Shown piece after piece: positions 6,783-15,795 of a stretch of DNA of 64,000 nt (position 1 is its first letter; each line of letters opens with the position of its first letter). A program made the translations under genes and the position numbers. The stretch covers positions 496,001-560,000 of the forward strand of contig NZ_JARXVG010000001.1 in NCBI RefSeq assembly GCF_029892485.1, in the 5' to 3' direction. The DNA comes from Variovorax boronicumulans. GTDB taxonomy: Bacteria; Pseudomonadota; Gammaproteobacteria; Burkholderiales; Burkholderiaceae_C. Below the pieces are notes generated by a model, which was not told the DNA's origin, made no database searches, and worked only from the letters and a program-made list of their open reading frames with translations.

Positions 6783-9704
6783 CTATGCGCAAAACGCCGC
6801 TTCAACCGCCGGCAATTCATCCCAAATCTTCGAATACACAAGCCCCCTCAAGCTCATTCCTCGAAAACTAGAGCTGGACGCTCGAGGCGCGGAATGAAAA
6901 ACATGCCACACACTTGTCCTATTCCAATGAAAACCTTCATGCTCTACGCCATCAACTACAAAGTTCACCCCATTTTTAGCGTTGCTCTGCACGACTTTCT
7001 CTACGATCCTGACCGAATCAGATCCAGTTTTTGAGCGCGAAAAATAAACATTGAGCCCCATTGAGCCATAGTCCTGCTCAAAACCAAACCTCCCTTCAAC
7101 TACCAAAAATAAAGCTACAGGACCTTCAGAATAAAGTTTGAAATTCGACCTCAACGTGGGGAAATTTTTCTCTACGAGCGCCCGGTAGTTGTAAAGAAAG
7201 GAAGTATACATACCCACTAAAACCTCTTTCCACTCACTTAAAACAATCGGGGCCCGCTTTTCAACAAGTTGATTGGCCGCTATTGTAGGTGGATCGGCTT
7301 CAATACGAGAGCACGTTTTGCGGAGCGCAACTGTAGATTCTAAAATGATAGCTTTTAGTTGCTCCAACTCAATGTAGCGAGATCGTATCGGCGGCATTTC
7401 ATTTTTTTGCAGCGCCTCATCGACTCTTCTAGCAATGGCTTCAATATCCGACGCGCTTAATATGTAGGAAAAAGTTACCACATCTGCATCTATAAATTCC
7501 CGAATTTCACCCACTTTACGCTTCTGCTTCACAAGATCATCTTTAAATGACCGAGTAAGCTCTTCTCTCGCGATACACGCCAGCACAGAATCAAATTGAA
7601 GCGGGTAGTTTATCGATCTTCCATCCGTGCCGAACAATGGTTTAAATAGTTTTTTATTTTCATAAATCGCCTGGACAATCTTTTCACAATTCAACTCAAA
7701 ATTCTCAGTTTCATTGAGTCGCCCATCTTTTATGAGTTCACGAATCGGACTTATTAGCTCGTCCTTTTTAATCGCACCCTCCATATCAAAATTATCCAAA
7801 ACATTCAAACCATAACCAACGGAATGCATAATCCCTGCACCGGCCAGCGATTTAATATTTGATTTCTCTGCAACCTCTTCTACTGGCATGAAATAAATTT
7901 CCTCATCGCCCCTTCCTAAAAGGCGAAACCCATACAACCCACTTTGCAAATTAGCAAGCATCAATTCACCAATAAACCCGATGCGCCCGTTTTCATAAGG
8001 CGGCAATTTCTCCTCAAGAGCAGGAAAATTCTCATCTTTTAAAGAGACATAGTGCTCAAGATACTTCAAGGCTTTAGCTCGCAGTTTTGAGTCAAATATC
8101 CGCTTGCGATCCGTTGTGGCCAAGCGGTAATAAAGAGTGAGGGACGCCCCCCTGGTGCCGGGAAAAGAGGTCGCCCTCAATTCAGCCATCAAAGATGTTT
8201 CATCCATCTTGTCAAACTGAATCGCTTTGAAGCCAACAATGTAATCTCTGAATTGTTGAAAATAGAAACTTATTGCCGATTCCCCTGAATCCTCGAAGCT
8301 TCTCAAAAGTACGCCATACTCAAACAGTTCATCCATTAATCTCTCATTCACCCGCAAATTTAAAGCAGAACGAACTTCATCTTCAAAAATCCATTCTTTA
8401 TCGCCTTCATACAAAAGACGAGCCAAATTTTTTAACGTATTTTCTGCCTGCTGTGCGTCAACTGTTTTTTCGATAGAGCGTTTGTAATATGCCGAAAAAA
8501 ACTCTGCGGAATCGAATGACAGATATTCGACTCCGGAGTCTTGCGCAACATCGAACAGCACTCTGAGCAAAAACGGATTGTTTCTAGCCTGATCGAGCAC
8601 CGCATCTTCAAAGCCGCCAAAAAATTTGTAAGTCTCTCTATAATTTTCAAGAGCATTAAAAAATTCGGGCGGAGAAAATGCAATGATATTCAGAGGCTTT
8701 GTGAGAAAACTAATTGCCGTTCGGTTCCCCCGTTGAAAAAGAAAAGCATTCGCTGCGGAAGTTTTGCAGCTAACGATCAACTTTATTTTTCGATGCTGGA
8801 TAGCCTTTAATACTGCAGCAAGATGATTTACCTTGGATTCAAGCCGCCATTCATCGATTGCATCGATAACTATGGTTAGCGGAACCTCTGCGAGACATGC
8901 CTCAATTCGCTTTATCACTTGAATAGGAGAATCGCCTCCATTGAAAGTCCATGAAAACTCTCGTGCAACCGCCCCTAGAACATCGCCATCCAGCGAAAAT
9001 CCATTAAAAAATAAAACAGGCCTCTCATTTGCAAGCAAGGAATCAACAATTGAACAGAGTTCGCACGTCTTCCCAAGGCCAGACTCACCAAGCAGCATCA
9101 ATCCGGGAAGCGTGCTTTTGTAGAAATTTTCGACCTCCTCTAAAATATTTGCCCTGGATACATGCAATTCCGGGACATATTTTTTCCCGCTGGCAACATT
9201 ACCCTTAATCAACAGAGTTTCACTGGCCACTTGACCCTGACAAAACATGGTAAGGTTGGCCGAATTTAGTTTTAAAAAAACCCTCTGTGCTTCCTCGATA
9301 TCTTCATTAGGTAAAACGGCCTCAAACCCTCGAATCTTAATAGTCGACGGCTCTATTTCCTTCTTTGTCAAAGAGTCATAGAGTTTGAAATCACTCCCAT
9401 TTGTTACGAGCGCGTATGGAGCAAGAGGCTGGACCAGCCGCGCATACGAGATGGCCTGATCCCTATCGTCATCCGTTAAAGCAAGGTGGCCGGCCTTCGT
9501 TTCGACAATGAACAGGTTTTTCTCGTTGCGACGTACGAGGATGTCGAGTCGCCCAGTGACCGTCTCTTTTGACCTCGGTGTTTGGAACACCTGCTTCCCA
9601 ACCCGAACGGAGAACGTTCGTTCGAACTGAAGTTCGTCTACACCAACGCCCGCATCCTCGAGCCACGGCAGGATGTACTTAATCTTGATTTCTTCTTCGT
9701 TCAC
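6783..9704 (-). CDS. HsdR-type nuclease fused to P-loop NTPase; candidate defence protein
   Basis: A 973-aa protein. Residues about 1-135 look like the N-terminal nuclease domain of type I restriction HsdR: Asp54 in GRLDILV, Glu68-x-Lys70 in FIVETKAG, then Gln83-xxx-Tyr87. A P-loop NTPase follows, with Walker A GESGLGKT (206-213) and Walker B IVIDAIDEW (278-286), which fits a STAND/NACHT-like ATPase rather than an SF2 helicase. The remaining 600 residues match nothing I know and may sense a trigger. The start is GTG 9704, with GGAG seven bases upstream. The gene is clearly richer in A and T than all its neighbours, a sign of transfer. A single-gene anti-phage role is inferred, not shown. Confidence 0.85.
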   Translation of the reverse strand: MNEEEIKIKYILPWLEDAGVGVDELQFERTFSVRVGKQVFQTPRSKETVTGRLDILVRRNEKNLFIVETKAGHLALTDDDRDQAISYARLVQPLAPYALVTNGSDFKLYDSLTKKEIEPSTIKIRGFEAVLPNEDIEEAQRVFLKLNSANLTMFCQGQVASETLLIKGNVASGKKYVPELHVSRANILEEVENFYKSTLPGLMLLGESGLGKTCELCSIVDSLLANERPVLFFNGFSLDGDVLGAVAREFSWTFNGGDSPIQVIKRIEACLAEVPLTIVIDAIDEWRLESKVNHLAAVLKAIQHRKIKLIVSCKTSAANAFLFQRGNRTAISFLTKPLNIIAFSPPEFFNALENYRETYKFFGGFEDAVLDQARNNPFLLRVLFDVAQDSGVEYLSFDSAEFFSAYYKRSIEKTVDAQQAENTLKNLARLLYEGDKEWIFEDEVRSALNLRVNERLMDELFEYGVLLRSFEDSGESAISFYFQQFRDYIVGFKAIQFDKMDETSLMAELRATSFPGTRGASLTLYYRLATTDRKRIFDSKLRAKALKYLEHYVSLKDENFPALEEKLPPYENGRIGFIGELMLANLQSGLYGFRLLGRGDEEIYFMPVEEVAEKSNIKSLAGAGIMHSVGYGLNVLDNFDMEGAIKKDELISPIRELIKDGRLNETENFELNCEKIVQAIYENKKLFKPLFGTDGRSINYPLQFDSVLACIAREELTRSFKDDLVKQKRKVGEIREFIDADVVTFSYILSASDIEAIARRVDEALQKNEMPPIRSRYIELEQLKAIILESTVALRKTCSRIEADPPTIAANQLVEKRAPIVLSEWKEVLVGMYTSFLYNYRALVEKNFPTLRSNFKLYSEGPVALFLVVEGRFGFEQDYGSMGLNVYFSRSKTGSDSVRIVEKVVQSNAKNGVNFVVDGVEHEGFHWNRTSVWHVFHSAPRASSSSFRGMSLRGLVYSKIWDELPAVEAAFCA

Positions 9705-9857
9705 GATGCGACTCCGTCTCTCCAGACCACCGCAAAAAACGCGGCAAAGGACATTGTCCCGGGCGAACGCATGTGGAGCGCGTGTTCCTCAAGCTCGATT
9801 GCTCGACCCGCGCGGCCGCGACGTTGAAAGCGTCCGCCCGAGGGTTCATCTGAAAAT

Positions 9858-10538
9858 TCAGCTTTCCTCCACCGACAGCAGTCCCCCAAAGTCCGTCGAC
9901 GCGAAATTGGGATGCACATGAATCCCATGGTCGTCCCGCCAGACGAGGCCGCGGTTTTCCATGTCGCGCATCGTCTTGTTGACCACCTCCCGCGAGAGCC
10001 CCGAATACGAAGCGATCACCGCCTGGGTGATGCGCTTGTCGTAGCCACCCGATCCCGCGGGCGCCAGCTGGGTCAGTTCATAGAGCACGCGGCTGACCAG
10101 CCCTTCCGCCGACAGCGAAGAAATGCGCCGCAGCTGGACGCGCAACATTTCCATGCGCTTCATCGCGAGTTCGAGCAACCCCAGCGCCACCTCCGGGTTC
10201 TTTGCGAAGAGCTCGCGCACGGCCGACACCGGCACCAGGTACACCGACGAGGGCAGTGCCGCAATGAGCGTGGGCACGGCCTGGTAGCGGTCCTGGTTGA
10301 GCGAAGGGCCGTGAAAGAAATCGCCTCGCCGGATGAAGTCTGTCGTGACGTGGTCGCTCTGGGTGCTGCCGCGCACCACGACCCGCAGCAAGCCGCTGGT
10401 CACGCAGTAGATGCGGTCGGTCCACTCGTCCGCCTGGAGCACCAGCTCGTTGCGCCGATAGGAGCGAAGCTCGCTGCACTGAATCAGGGTCTTTCGCTCC
10501 GCCGTGCTGACCTTCTGAAAAAGGGGATGCAGATACAT
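9858..10538 (-). CDS. Crp/Fnr family transcriptional regulator
   Basis: A 226-aa protein of normal family length. Residues about 1-120 form a cyclic-nucleotide-binding-type beta-roll (LVLQADEWTDRIYCVTSGLLRVVV, RRGDFFHGPSL). Residues about 150-215 are a winged HTH (ITQAVIASYSGLSREVVNKTM). There is no N-terminal cysteine cluster, so it is not a true Fnr oxygen sensor, and the cNMP phosphate-binding Arg signature is not obvious. Its gene lies 80 bp downstream of the 75-aa gene and the degenerate GGDEF-EAL gene on the same strand, so the three may form one transcript. A nucleotide signal is possible but unproven. Confidence 0.88.
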   Translation of the reverse strand: MYLHPLFQKVSTAERKTLIQCSELRSYRRNELVLQADEWTDRIYCVTSGLLRVVVRGSTQSDHVTTDFIRRGDFFHGPSLNQDRYQAVPTLIAALPSSVYLVPVSAVRELFAKNPEVALGLLELAMKRMEMLRVQLRRISSLSAEGLVSRVLYELTQLAPAGSGGYDKRITQAVIASYSGLSREVVNKTMRDMENRGLVWRDDHGIHVHPNFASTDFGGLLSVEES

Positions 10539-10618
10539 GGCTGAAGATGGATCCGAGTCATTTGCCGGATTCGCGGCATGCCCGAATCCCGCGCCGACGG
10601 TCGAACTTCATCGACCTG

Positions 10619-10846
10619 TCATCCTGCCTCGGCGTGCTGCCTGGACCTCGGTACGCCCGCCGCTGCAACGGGACGGATCGCAGCCTCGAGCATGAGGTAC
10701 TGCGCCTTGGTCACGCGGTCGTTGGGGTCGACATGAACCGCGAACGATTCGCCGCAGCTCAGCACCTCCTGAACGGCCCGCTGCAGACTGTCGAGCTCGG
10801 CACTCAGCCGGACCAGGCTCAGGTGCAATTCCAGCGGCATGTTCAT
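10619..10846 (-). CDS. Small hypothetical protein coupled to the GGDEF-EAL gene
   Basis: A 75-aa protein beginning MNMPLELHLSLVRLSAELDS. Its ATG overlaps the stop of the upstream GGDEF-EAL gene in an ATGA arrangement, and GAGGAG lies about 8 bases before it, so translational coupling is likely. The first 45 residues look like one amphipathic helix followed by FAVHVDPNDRVTKAQYLM. The tail is Ala/Arg-rich and low complexity. No family is recognised. The coupling suggests it acts with the upstream protein, perhaps as a small partner. Confidence 0.65.
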   Translation of the reverse strand: MNMPLELHLSLVRLSAELDSLQRAVQEVLSCGESFAVHVDPNDRVTKAQYLMLEAAIRPVAAAGVPRSRQHAEAG

Positions 10847-12153
10847 GCGAGGCTCCTCTGCAGGGGTTGGGTCCGCGAAGCCGGCAGAAAGGCTTCTTCG
10901 GCATCGCGCAGGTAGTAGCCCTGCAGCCATTGGGCGCCGGCCTCCGATGCGACATGCATGTCTTCTTCCCTCTCGACACCGTCGACCACGACGTGCGATG
11001 CCAGGTGCGCACAGAGCGCGAGCATGCCGCGCAGGCATTCGCGGCCGAAATCGCTCTCACGCGCCCGGCGCAGAAACGCTGCTTCGAGCTTGACGATGTC
11101 GGGGCGGCAGGCTTGCATGGCGGTCAGGTTGCCGGTTCCGGCGCCGAAGCCCTTGATGGCGATGCGGCAGCCCAGCGACCGGAGCCGGATGCAGAAGTCG
11201 CGAACCGACTCCAGGTTCGAGAATTCCATGCCATCGGAGATTTCGACGATCAGGCGGGCTGCAAGCGACGGCTCGGACTGCAGGGCCGACAGCAGGGACG
11301 CCCACCAGTGGTCGATTCGCGCGCTCTGCGCAAAGACGCTCACCGCCATGCGCGCCGAAGGCTGGCGCCGCAACGCGTCGAGCACCAAGCGCACCGCAAG
11401 CCGGTCGAACACGCGGACGAGGCCGAGGCGCTGCAGGCAGGGCATGAACACCTCCGGCGCGAGCGACGCTGGTTGTCCGGGGCGCGGCGCGAAGCGCGGA
11501 TGAGCCTGGCGATAGAAGGTCGTCTCCAGGGCGTAGGCATCGACCACGGGTCGCCATGCGAGATCGAGGCGCTCGGCTTGCAAGGCTTCGCTGACGCGCA
11601 CCGCCACGTCCATGTCGGCGCGGTAGAACTGTCGCCATCCGTCGGTGTAGTTCTCTTGCGAATCGGGAAAAGGCTGGGCGGTCCACAGCGTGAGCTCGAT
11701 CTCCGAGGCGCCCAACTGCTCCGGTGGGCGCATCTCGATCCAGTCTGCATGCAGTTGCGCCATGGCCGTCATTCCCAGCGCATGGATCGGCTCGCCGCCG
11801 ACGATGGCGAGCAGCATCTCCAGTTCTGCGCTGGCCGGCTGCTGTGGACGCGGCTCGCTGTTCGCAAAGGCATCGTTGCTCCACAGCAGAAAGCAGTCGT
11901 CGCGCAGGCACGCGAGATCGGCCTGGACCGAGGTCAGGAAGCTCGCGCAAAGCCGGCGCTTGACCTCGCAACTCACGCTTATCGCGAAGTCCAGCCCATA
12001 GGCTTCGACCAAGTGCGGCAGATTGGCGATGAAGACGAACGCACAGGCCCTGCGCGCAGGCACCGCAGGCCGCGCCTTCGGCGCTTTGAACACCGGCGCA
12101 GCCGACCCGCTCGACAGGAAGGGCATGCCAGTAATTTGCAAGACAGCGGACAT
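10843..12153 (-). CDS. GGDEF-EAL protein with both active sites degenerate
   Basis: A 436-aa protein from ATG 12153, which has GAGGA four bases upstream; the frame is open to 12264. Residues about 36-120 look like a GGDEF remnant: the signature position reads R84-D-D-C-F. Residues about 185-425 are an EAL fold. The EAL position reads E210-T-T-F-Y-R, and the metal-binding DDFG is K334-G-F-G. Lys355, Glu394 and the QGYYL end are kept. Without the DD pair a c-di-GMP phosphodiesterase should be inactive, so a sensor or adaptor role like E. coli CsrD or YdiV is inferred. It is followed by the coupled 75-aa gene and then the Crp/Fnr gene. Confidence 0.85.
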   Translation of the reverse strand: MSAVLQITGMPFLSSGSAAPVFKAPKARPAVPARRACAFVFIANLPHLVEAYGLDFAISVSCEVKRRLCASFLTSVQADLACLRDDCFLLWSNDAFANSEPRPQQPASAELEMLLAIVGGEPIHALGMTAMAQLHADWIEMRPPEQLGASEIELTLWTAQPFPDSQENYTDGWRQFYRADMDVAVRVSEALQAERLDLAWRPVVDAYALETTFYRQAHPRFAPRPGQPASLAPEVFMPCLQRLGLVRVFDRLAVRLVLDALRRQPSARMAVSVFAQSARIDHWWASLLSALQSEPSLAARLIVEISDGMEFSNLESVRDFCIRLRSLGCRIAIKGFGAGTGNLTAMQACRPDIVKLEAAFLRRARESDFGRECLRGMLALCAHLASHVVVDGVEREEDMHVASEAGAQWLQGYYLRDAEEAFLPASRTQPLQRSLA

Positions 12154-12379
12154 CGCATCCTCGGTGAAAGAATTTTTGCCGACTCGGAGACAGCGCCGGT
12201 TCGTCGCGGCAACAGATCTCCATCCCGCGCTGAAACGCGGGTTTGACGGGTCTTTGAAATTCATGGGTGTTCAGCGCCGCCCCTCGCCGCTGCTTCTCGG
12301 GAGCAGTTGGCGACTCGGCTTGTGAACAAATTGATACTACGGATAACGGTAGGTCCCTGCATTCACTTTCGATTCGCGA
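12154..12379. other. Divergent intergenic region
   Basis: 226 bp between the GGDEF-EAL gene (minus) and the AraC gene (plus). It must contain both promoters. The sequence around 12310-12400 is notably less GC-rich (for example ATTGATACTACGGATAACG), as expected of promoter DNA. I cannot fix exact promoter boxes. Confidence 0.45.
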
Positions 12380-13441
12380 ATGTGTCCCAGTTCACAATTG
12401 AACACAGTCAGCGGAACGCCCATGCTGCCTTGGGACCCGGCGCCGCCAGTGGCCCGGATCGAGGCTGATACCCTGCCCGTTTCGCTTTCTTCCGAAGCAA
12501 AGCCGATGCCAGCGTCACCCGTTGCCGACACCCACCCCGAAGTCATCCCCGCCCCCTGGGCTCGCCTGCGCGACCTGGTCGCGGCGCGCACCCCTGTGGA
12601 CGGCCGTACCGATTCGCTGTATCCGGGCTTGCGCTGCTACCGGTTCTCGTGCCCCGTGCGCTATGAAAAAACACAGCGCCTCACGCCGGGCGTGGTGGTG
12701 GTGTTGCAGGGCCGCAAGACGGCGCTGCTCGCGGGCGAGCGTCGATCGCTCGACTACGGCGCCACCCAATGCCTGGTGCTCGGGGCCGAGGTCGCGTGCC
12801 TTGGCACGGTGGTCGGGGCGAGCGCCGAAGCGCCCTACCTCGCCATTCATCTCGACCTGCCGCCCGAGGTGCTGGTCAAGTCTTTCGTCGCGCTGGCGGA
12901 AAGCGGCACGCTGGCCGAGCCCACCCGCGTGACCGAGAACTTCACGGCCGCGGTGGGGCCGGAAGTGGTCGAAGCCTTCGCCCGCCTGCTGCTGGCGGCC
13001 GATGACCCGGTGGACCGCCGCACGCTGGCGCCGCTCGCGGTCGAAGAGATCGTGCTGCGGCTGCTGCGCTCGGAGGCCGCGGCCGCCATCCGCAGCGCGG
13101 GCGCCGTCACCAAGTCCGGCGCGCGCATACAGGCGGCCATCGCCTTCATGCGCCGCCATCTGGGCCGGCCGCTGTCGGTGGCCGAGATTGCCGGCCACGT
13201 CCACATGAGCCCATCGCACTTCGCGCACAGTTTTCGCGAAGTGGCCGGGGTCACGCCGATGCGCTGCATTCGCGACCTGCGCCTGGAAGAGGCGCGCGTG
13301 CTGATGCTGGGAGCGGGGCTGCGCCCCGGCGATGCGGCGGCACGGGTGGGGTTCGAGAGCGCGGCGCATTTCAACCGCGCGTTCCGCAGGCGCTTCGAGA
13401 CAACGCCCGCTGAGTACGTGCGGCGCGTGCAGTCGAGTTGA
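12380..13441 (+). CDS. AraC family transcriptional regulator
   Basis: A 353-aa protein as annotated from ATG 12380; ATG 12422 is an equally possible start. The N-terminal part (about residues 75-210) matches the AraC_N type: LRCYRFSCPVRYEKTQRLTPG, then VVVLQGRKTALLAGERRSLDY. The C-terminal 100 residues hold the two HTH motifs of AraC/XylS (RRHLGRPLSVAEIAGHVHMS and GDAAARVGFESAAHFNRAF). Family members of this subtype often sit next to oxidoreductases. The small monooxygenase-like gene 130 bp downstream is a possible target. Confidence 0.92.
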   Translation: MCPSSQLNTVSGTPMLPWDPAPPVARIEADTLPVSLSSEAKPMPASPVADTHPEVIPAPWARLRDLVAARTPVDGRTDSLYPGLRCYRFSCPVRYEKTQRLTPGVVVVLQGRKTALLAGERRSLDYGATQCLVLGAEVACLGTVVGASAEAPYLAIHLDLPPEVLVKSFVALAESGTLAEPTRVTENFTAAVGPEVVEAFARLLLAADDPVDRRTLAPLAVEEIVLRLLRSEAAAAIRSAGAVTKSGARIQAAIAFMRRHLGRPLSVAEIAGHVHMSPSHFAHSFREVAGVTPMRCIRDLRLEEARVLMLGAGLRPGDAAARVGFESAAHFNRAFRRRFETTPAEYVRRVQSS

Positions 13442-13572
13442 TTGCGGCGCGGCTGCTTCTTTGTTCTTTCGCAGCCATGGTCAATTTCTTCGCAGCTTCG
13501 CGCCTTGGCGCGGGAAAGGCCGCTGGCTAAGCTGCCTGCTTCCTTTTTCCTTTCAAGCAACTGCGAATTTCC

Positions 13573-13863
13573 ATGGACCCCATCAACGTCATCATCACTT
13601 TCGAAGCCAAGCCCGAGGGCGCCGCGGCGTTCGCCGAACTCATGAACCAGGTCAGGCAGTCGCTGCCGTCGGCGGACGGCTGCCGGGGCGTGCAGCTGTT
13701 CGGGCGCAGCGACAACGCTTGCGTGTTCACGCTGGTCGAGTCGTGGGAATCGAAGAGCCACCATCAGGCCCATATCGCGGGTGCGGTGGCCTCGGGGGCC
13801 TGGGATGCGCTGGCGGCGCAACTGGCTTGCGCGCCGGTCAGTTGCTATTGCAGGGAGCTTTGA
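13573..13863 (+). CDS. Antibiotic-biosynthesis-monooxygenase-fold protein
   Basis: A 96-aa protein with the dimeric ferredoxin-like ABM fold. It has an N-terminal strand INVIITFEAKPEG, a helix AAFAELMNQVRQSLPSADGC, the central RGVQLFGRSDNACVFTLVESWESKS with its typical W-x-S, and a helix HHQAHIAGAVA. Members include YgiN-like quinol monooxygenases and many proteins of unknown substrate. There is no strong Shine-Dalgarno site, but the ATG lies exactly at the domain start. It ends 5 bp before the convergent argC stop and may be controlled by the upstream AraC protein. Confidence 0.82.
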   Translation: MDPINVIITFEAKPEGAAAFAELMNQVRQSLPSADGCRGVQLFGRSDNACVFTLVESWESKSHHQAHIAGAVASGAWDALAAQLACAPVSCYCREL

Positions 13864-13868
13864 GGCGG

Positions 13869-14789
13869 TCAAGCCCCCGTCATCAGGCGCAGGTTCTGCA
13901 CCGCTGCGCCCGCGGCGCCCTTGCCCAGGTTGTCGAGCACCGCGCTCAAGACGATCTGGCCCGTGCGTTCATTCCATGCGACGGCCAGGCTCATGTCGTT
14001 GGAGCCGTTGTGGATCTGCGGGTCCAGTTCGGTCACCGGCGCATCGGAGGACATGGGCATCACCCGCACATGCGCCGCATCGCGGTATCGCTCGCTGAGG
14101 CATTCGTGGATGCGCACGCCGGAGGCATCGGCGGCAAGCATCCGCGCATGCAGTCCGATGGTGAGCACGATGCCCTGCCGGTAGCTGCCATAGGCCGGCA
14201 CGAAGATCGGCCGCTGCGTCAGGCCGGCATAGGCCTCGATTTCCGGCACGTGCTTGTGCTCGAGTGCAAGGCCATAGACCTTCAGCGAATGCGCGCCAGC
14301 CCCTGCCCCGGCCTCGTGCGCTTCCGCCCCCGCCCTCCCCTGGCCCGAATAACCCGAGACGGCATGGATGACCAGCGGACAGTCGGCAGGCAACAGGCCC
14401 GCATCCGTCAACGGCCGCAGCAGGGCCACCGCACCCGTGGGATAGCAACCCGGGTTCGTGACCCGCTGCGCCGAGGCGATGCGTTCGCCCTGCCCCGCGT
14501 CGAGCTCCGGCAGGCCGTAGACCCAGCCCGGGCTGGTGCGGTGCGCCGAGCTGGCATCGATGACACGCACGGCAGGGTTCTCGATCATCGCCACCGCATC
14601 GCGCGCCGCGGCATCGGGCAGGCAAAGGATGGCGATGTCGCTTTCGTTGAGAGCCGCCCTGCGGGCAGCCGCATCCTTGCGAAGGTTTGCCGGCAAGGTG
14701 CGGATGCGAAATTCACCGCCCCGGAGGCGGTTCTGCAGGTCAAGGCCGGTGGTGCCCTGGTCGCCGTCGATGAAGATGTTGAGGTCCAT
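13869..14789 (-). CDS. argC: N-acetyl-gamma-glutamyl-phosphate reductase, type 2
   Basis: A 306-aa protein of the short type 2 class. It reduces N-acetylglutamyl-5-phosphate to the semialdehyde in arginine biosynthesis using NADPH. An N-terminal Rossmann motif [10 protein letters not shown] (6-15) is followed by the catalytic cysteine in NPGCYPTG (Cys115), then [10 protein letters not shown] and the HKHVPEI stretch that shapes the substrate site. It is alone on the minus strand and divergent from a LysR gene 82 bp away, not in an arg cluster. Regulation by that LysR protein is an inference. Confidence 0.92.
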   Translation of the reverse strand: MDLNIFIDGDQGTTGLDLQNRLRGGEFRIRTLPANLRKDAAARRAALNESDIAILCLPDAAARDAVAMIENPAVRVIDASSAHRTSPGWVYGLPELDAGQGERIASAQRVTNPGCYPTGAVALLRPLTDAGLLPADCPLVIHAVSGYSGQGRAGAEAHEAGAGAGAHSLKVYGLALEHKHVPEIEAYAGLTQRPIFVPAYGSYRQGIVLTIGLHARMLAADASGVRIHECLSERYRDAAHVRVMPMSSDAPVTELDPQIHNGSNDMSLAVAWNERTGQIVLSAVLDNLGKGAAGAAVQNLRLMTGA

Positions 14790-14871
14790 GGAGCGCGATC
14801 GTAGGGACGCAGCCTCGATGGCTCCAGCTAAATATATGGAACCCCAGATTAAGAAAAGTTAAATTAGCGGA

Positions 14872-15765
14872 ATGCGTGAACTGAGCCTCGACCATCTGCG
14901 CACCCTCGTCGCCATCGCCGACCTCGGGTCGCTGGCCAATGCCGCGCGCGCCCTTCACCTGGCGGCCCCCACCGTCACCGTGCAGATCGCGGAACTGGAG
15001 TCGCGCCTGGGTGGCCAGTTGCTCGTTCGCGGGCGCGGGCCCGCGCAAGCGACCGCCCTGGGCGAGCGCTTCATCGCGCGTGCCCGCAGGCTGCTCGCAG
15101 ACGCGGACGACGCGGTGGAAGACGTACGGCGCCAGCTCGCCGGCCAGACCGGCCGCGTGCGGGTGGGTGCCTCGACGGGCGCCATCGCGCACCTGCTGCC
15201 GCCCGCGCTCGAACGCCTTGCCCGCGACCATCCCGGCATCGACGTGAACGTGCAGGTGCTGACCTCCAACGACAGCATGGCCCGGCTCGCCGCAGGCAGC
15301 CTCGACCTGGCGGTCGTGGCGCTGCCGCAGGCGCCTGCGCGCGGCGTTCATGTCACGCCCCTCAGGCGCGAGGCTGTCGTCGCCTTCTTGCCGGCCACCT
15401 GGAAAGCTCCCAGGCGGCTGACTCCGCAGTGGCTGGCCGAGCGGCCGCTGATCATGAACGACGCCTCCACAGGCCTTTACCGGCTGACCGCGGAATGGTT
15501 CTCTGCCGCTGGCGTGCATTGCCGGCCGCGCATCGAACTCAACTACAACGATGCGATCAGGACGCTGGTGGCAGCCGGCTACGGCGCGGCCTTGCTGCCG
15601 GAGGAATCGCACGAGCAGCACGCGCGCGATCCCCGCATCGCCGTGCGCCCGCTCAGCCCGGCGCTGTGGCGGCAGCTGGGTCTCGCGGTCAGCGACCGGA
15701 GCGCCAGCGGCCCCGCGCGCTTCGTGCTGGAGGCGTTGCTGCCCGAGAAGGATTCGGCGGCCTGA
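14872..15765 (+). CDS. LysR family transcriptional regulator
   Basis: A 297-aa protein. The N-terminal HTH (DHLRTLVAIADLGSLANAAR) is followed by a linker helix and a periplasmic-binding-type effector domain from about residue 92 (GRVRVGASTGAIAHLLPPAL). The gene is divergent from argC, the usual arrangement for a LysR regulator and its target. The 82-bp spacer is AT-rich (CTAAATATATGG, TTAAGAAAAGTTAA). The effector cannot be told; an amino acid would fit argC. The start at 14872 coincides with the HTH domain start. Confidence 0.92.
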   Translation: MRELSLDHLRTLVAIADLGSLANAARALHLAAPTVTVQIAELESRLGGQLLVRGRGPAQATALGERFIARARRLLADADDAVEDVRRQLAGQTGRVRVGASTGAIAHLLPPALERLARDHPGIDVNVQVLTSNDSMARLAAGSLDLAVVALPQAPARGVHVTPLRREAVVAFLPATWKAPRRLTPQWLAERPLIMNDASTGLYRLTAEWFSAAGVHCRPRIELNYNDAIRTLVAAGYGAALLPEESHEQHARDPRIAVRPLSPALWRQLGLAVSDRSASGPARFVLEALLPEKDSAA

Positions 15766-15795
15766 GCCGTTGCGCCTCACCCGGGCGCCAAAGAC

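Noticed and set aside
10867-12246. Long plus-strand frame opposite the GGDEF-EAL gene
   Set aside because: The composition is low complexity, and the minus-strand frame has recognisable EAL residues and good ribosome-binding sites.
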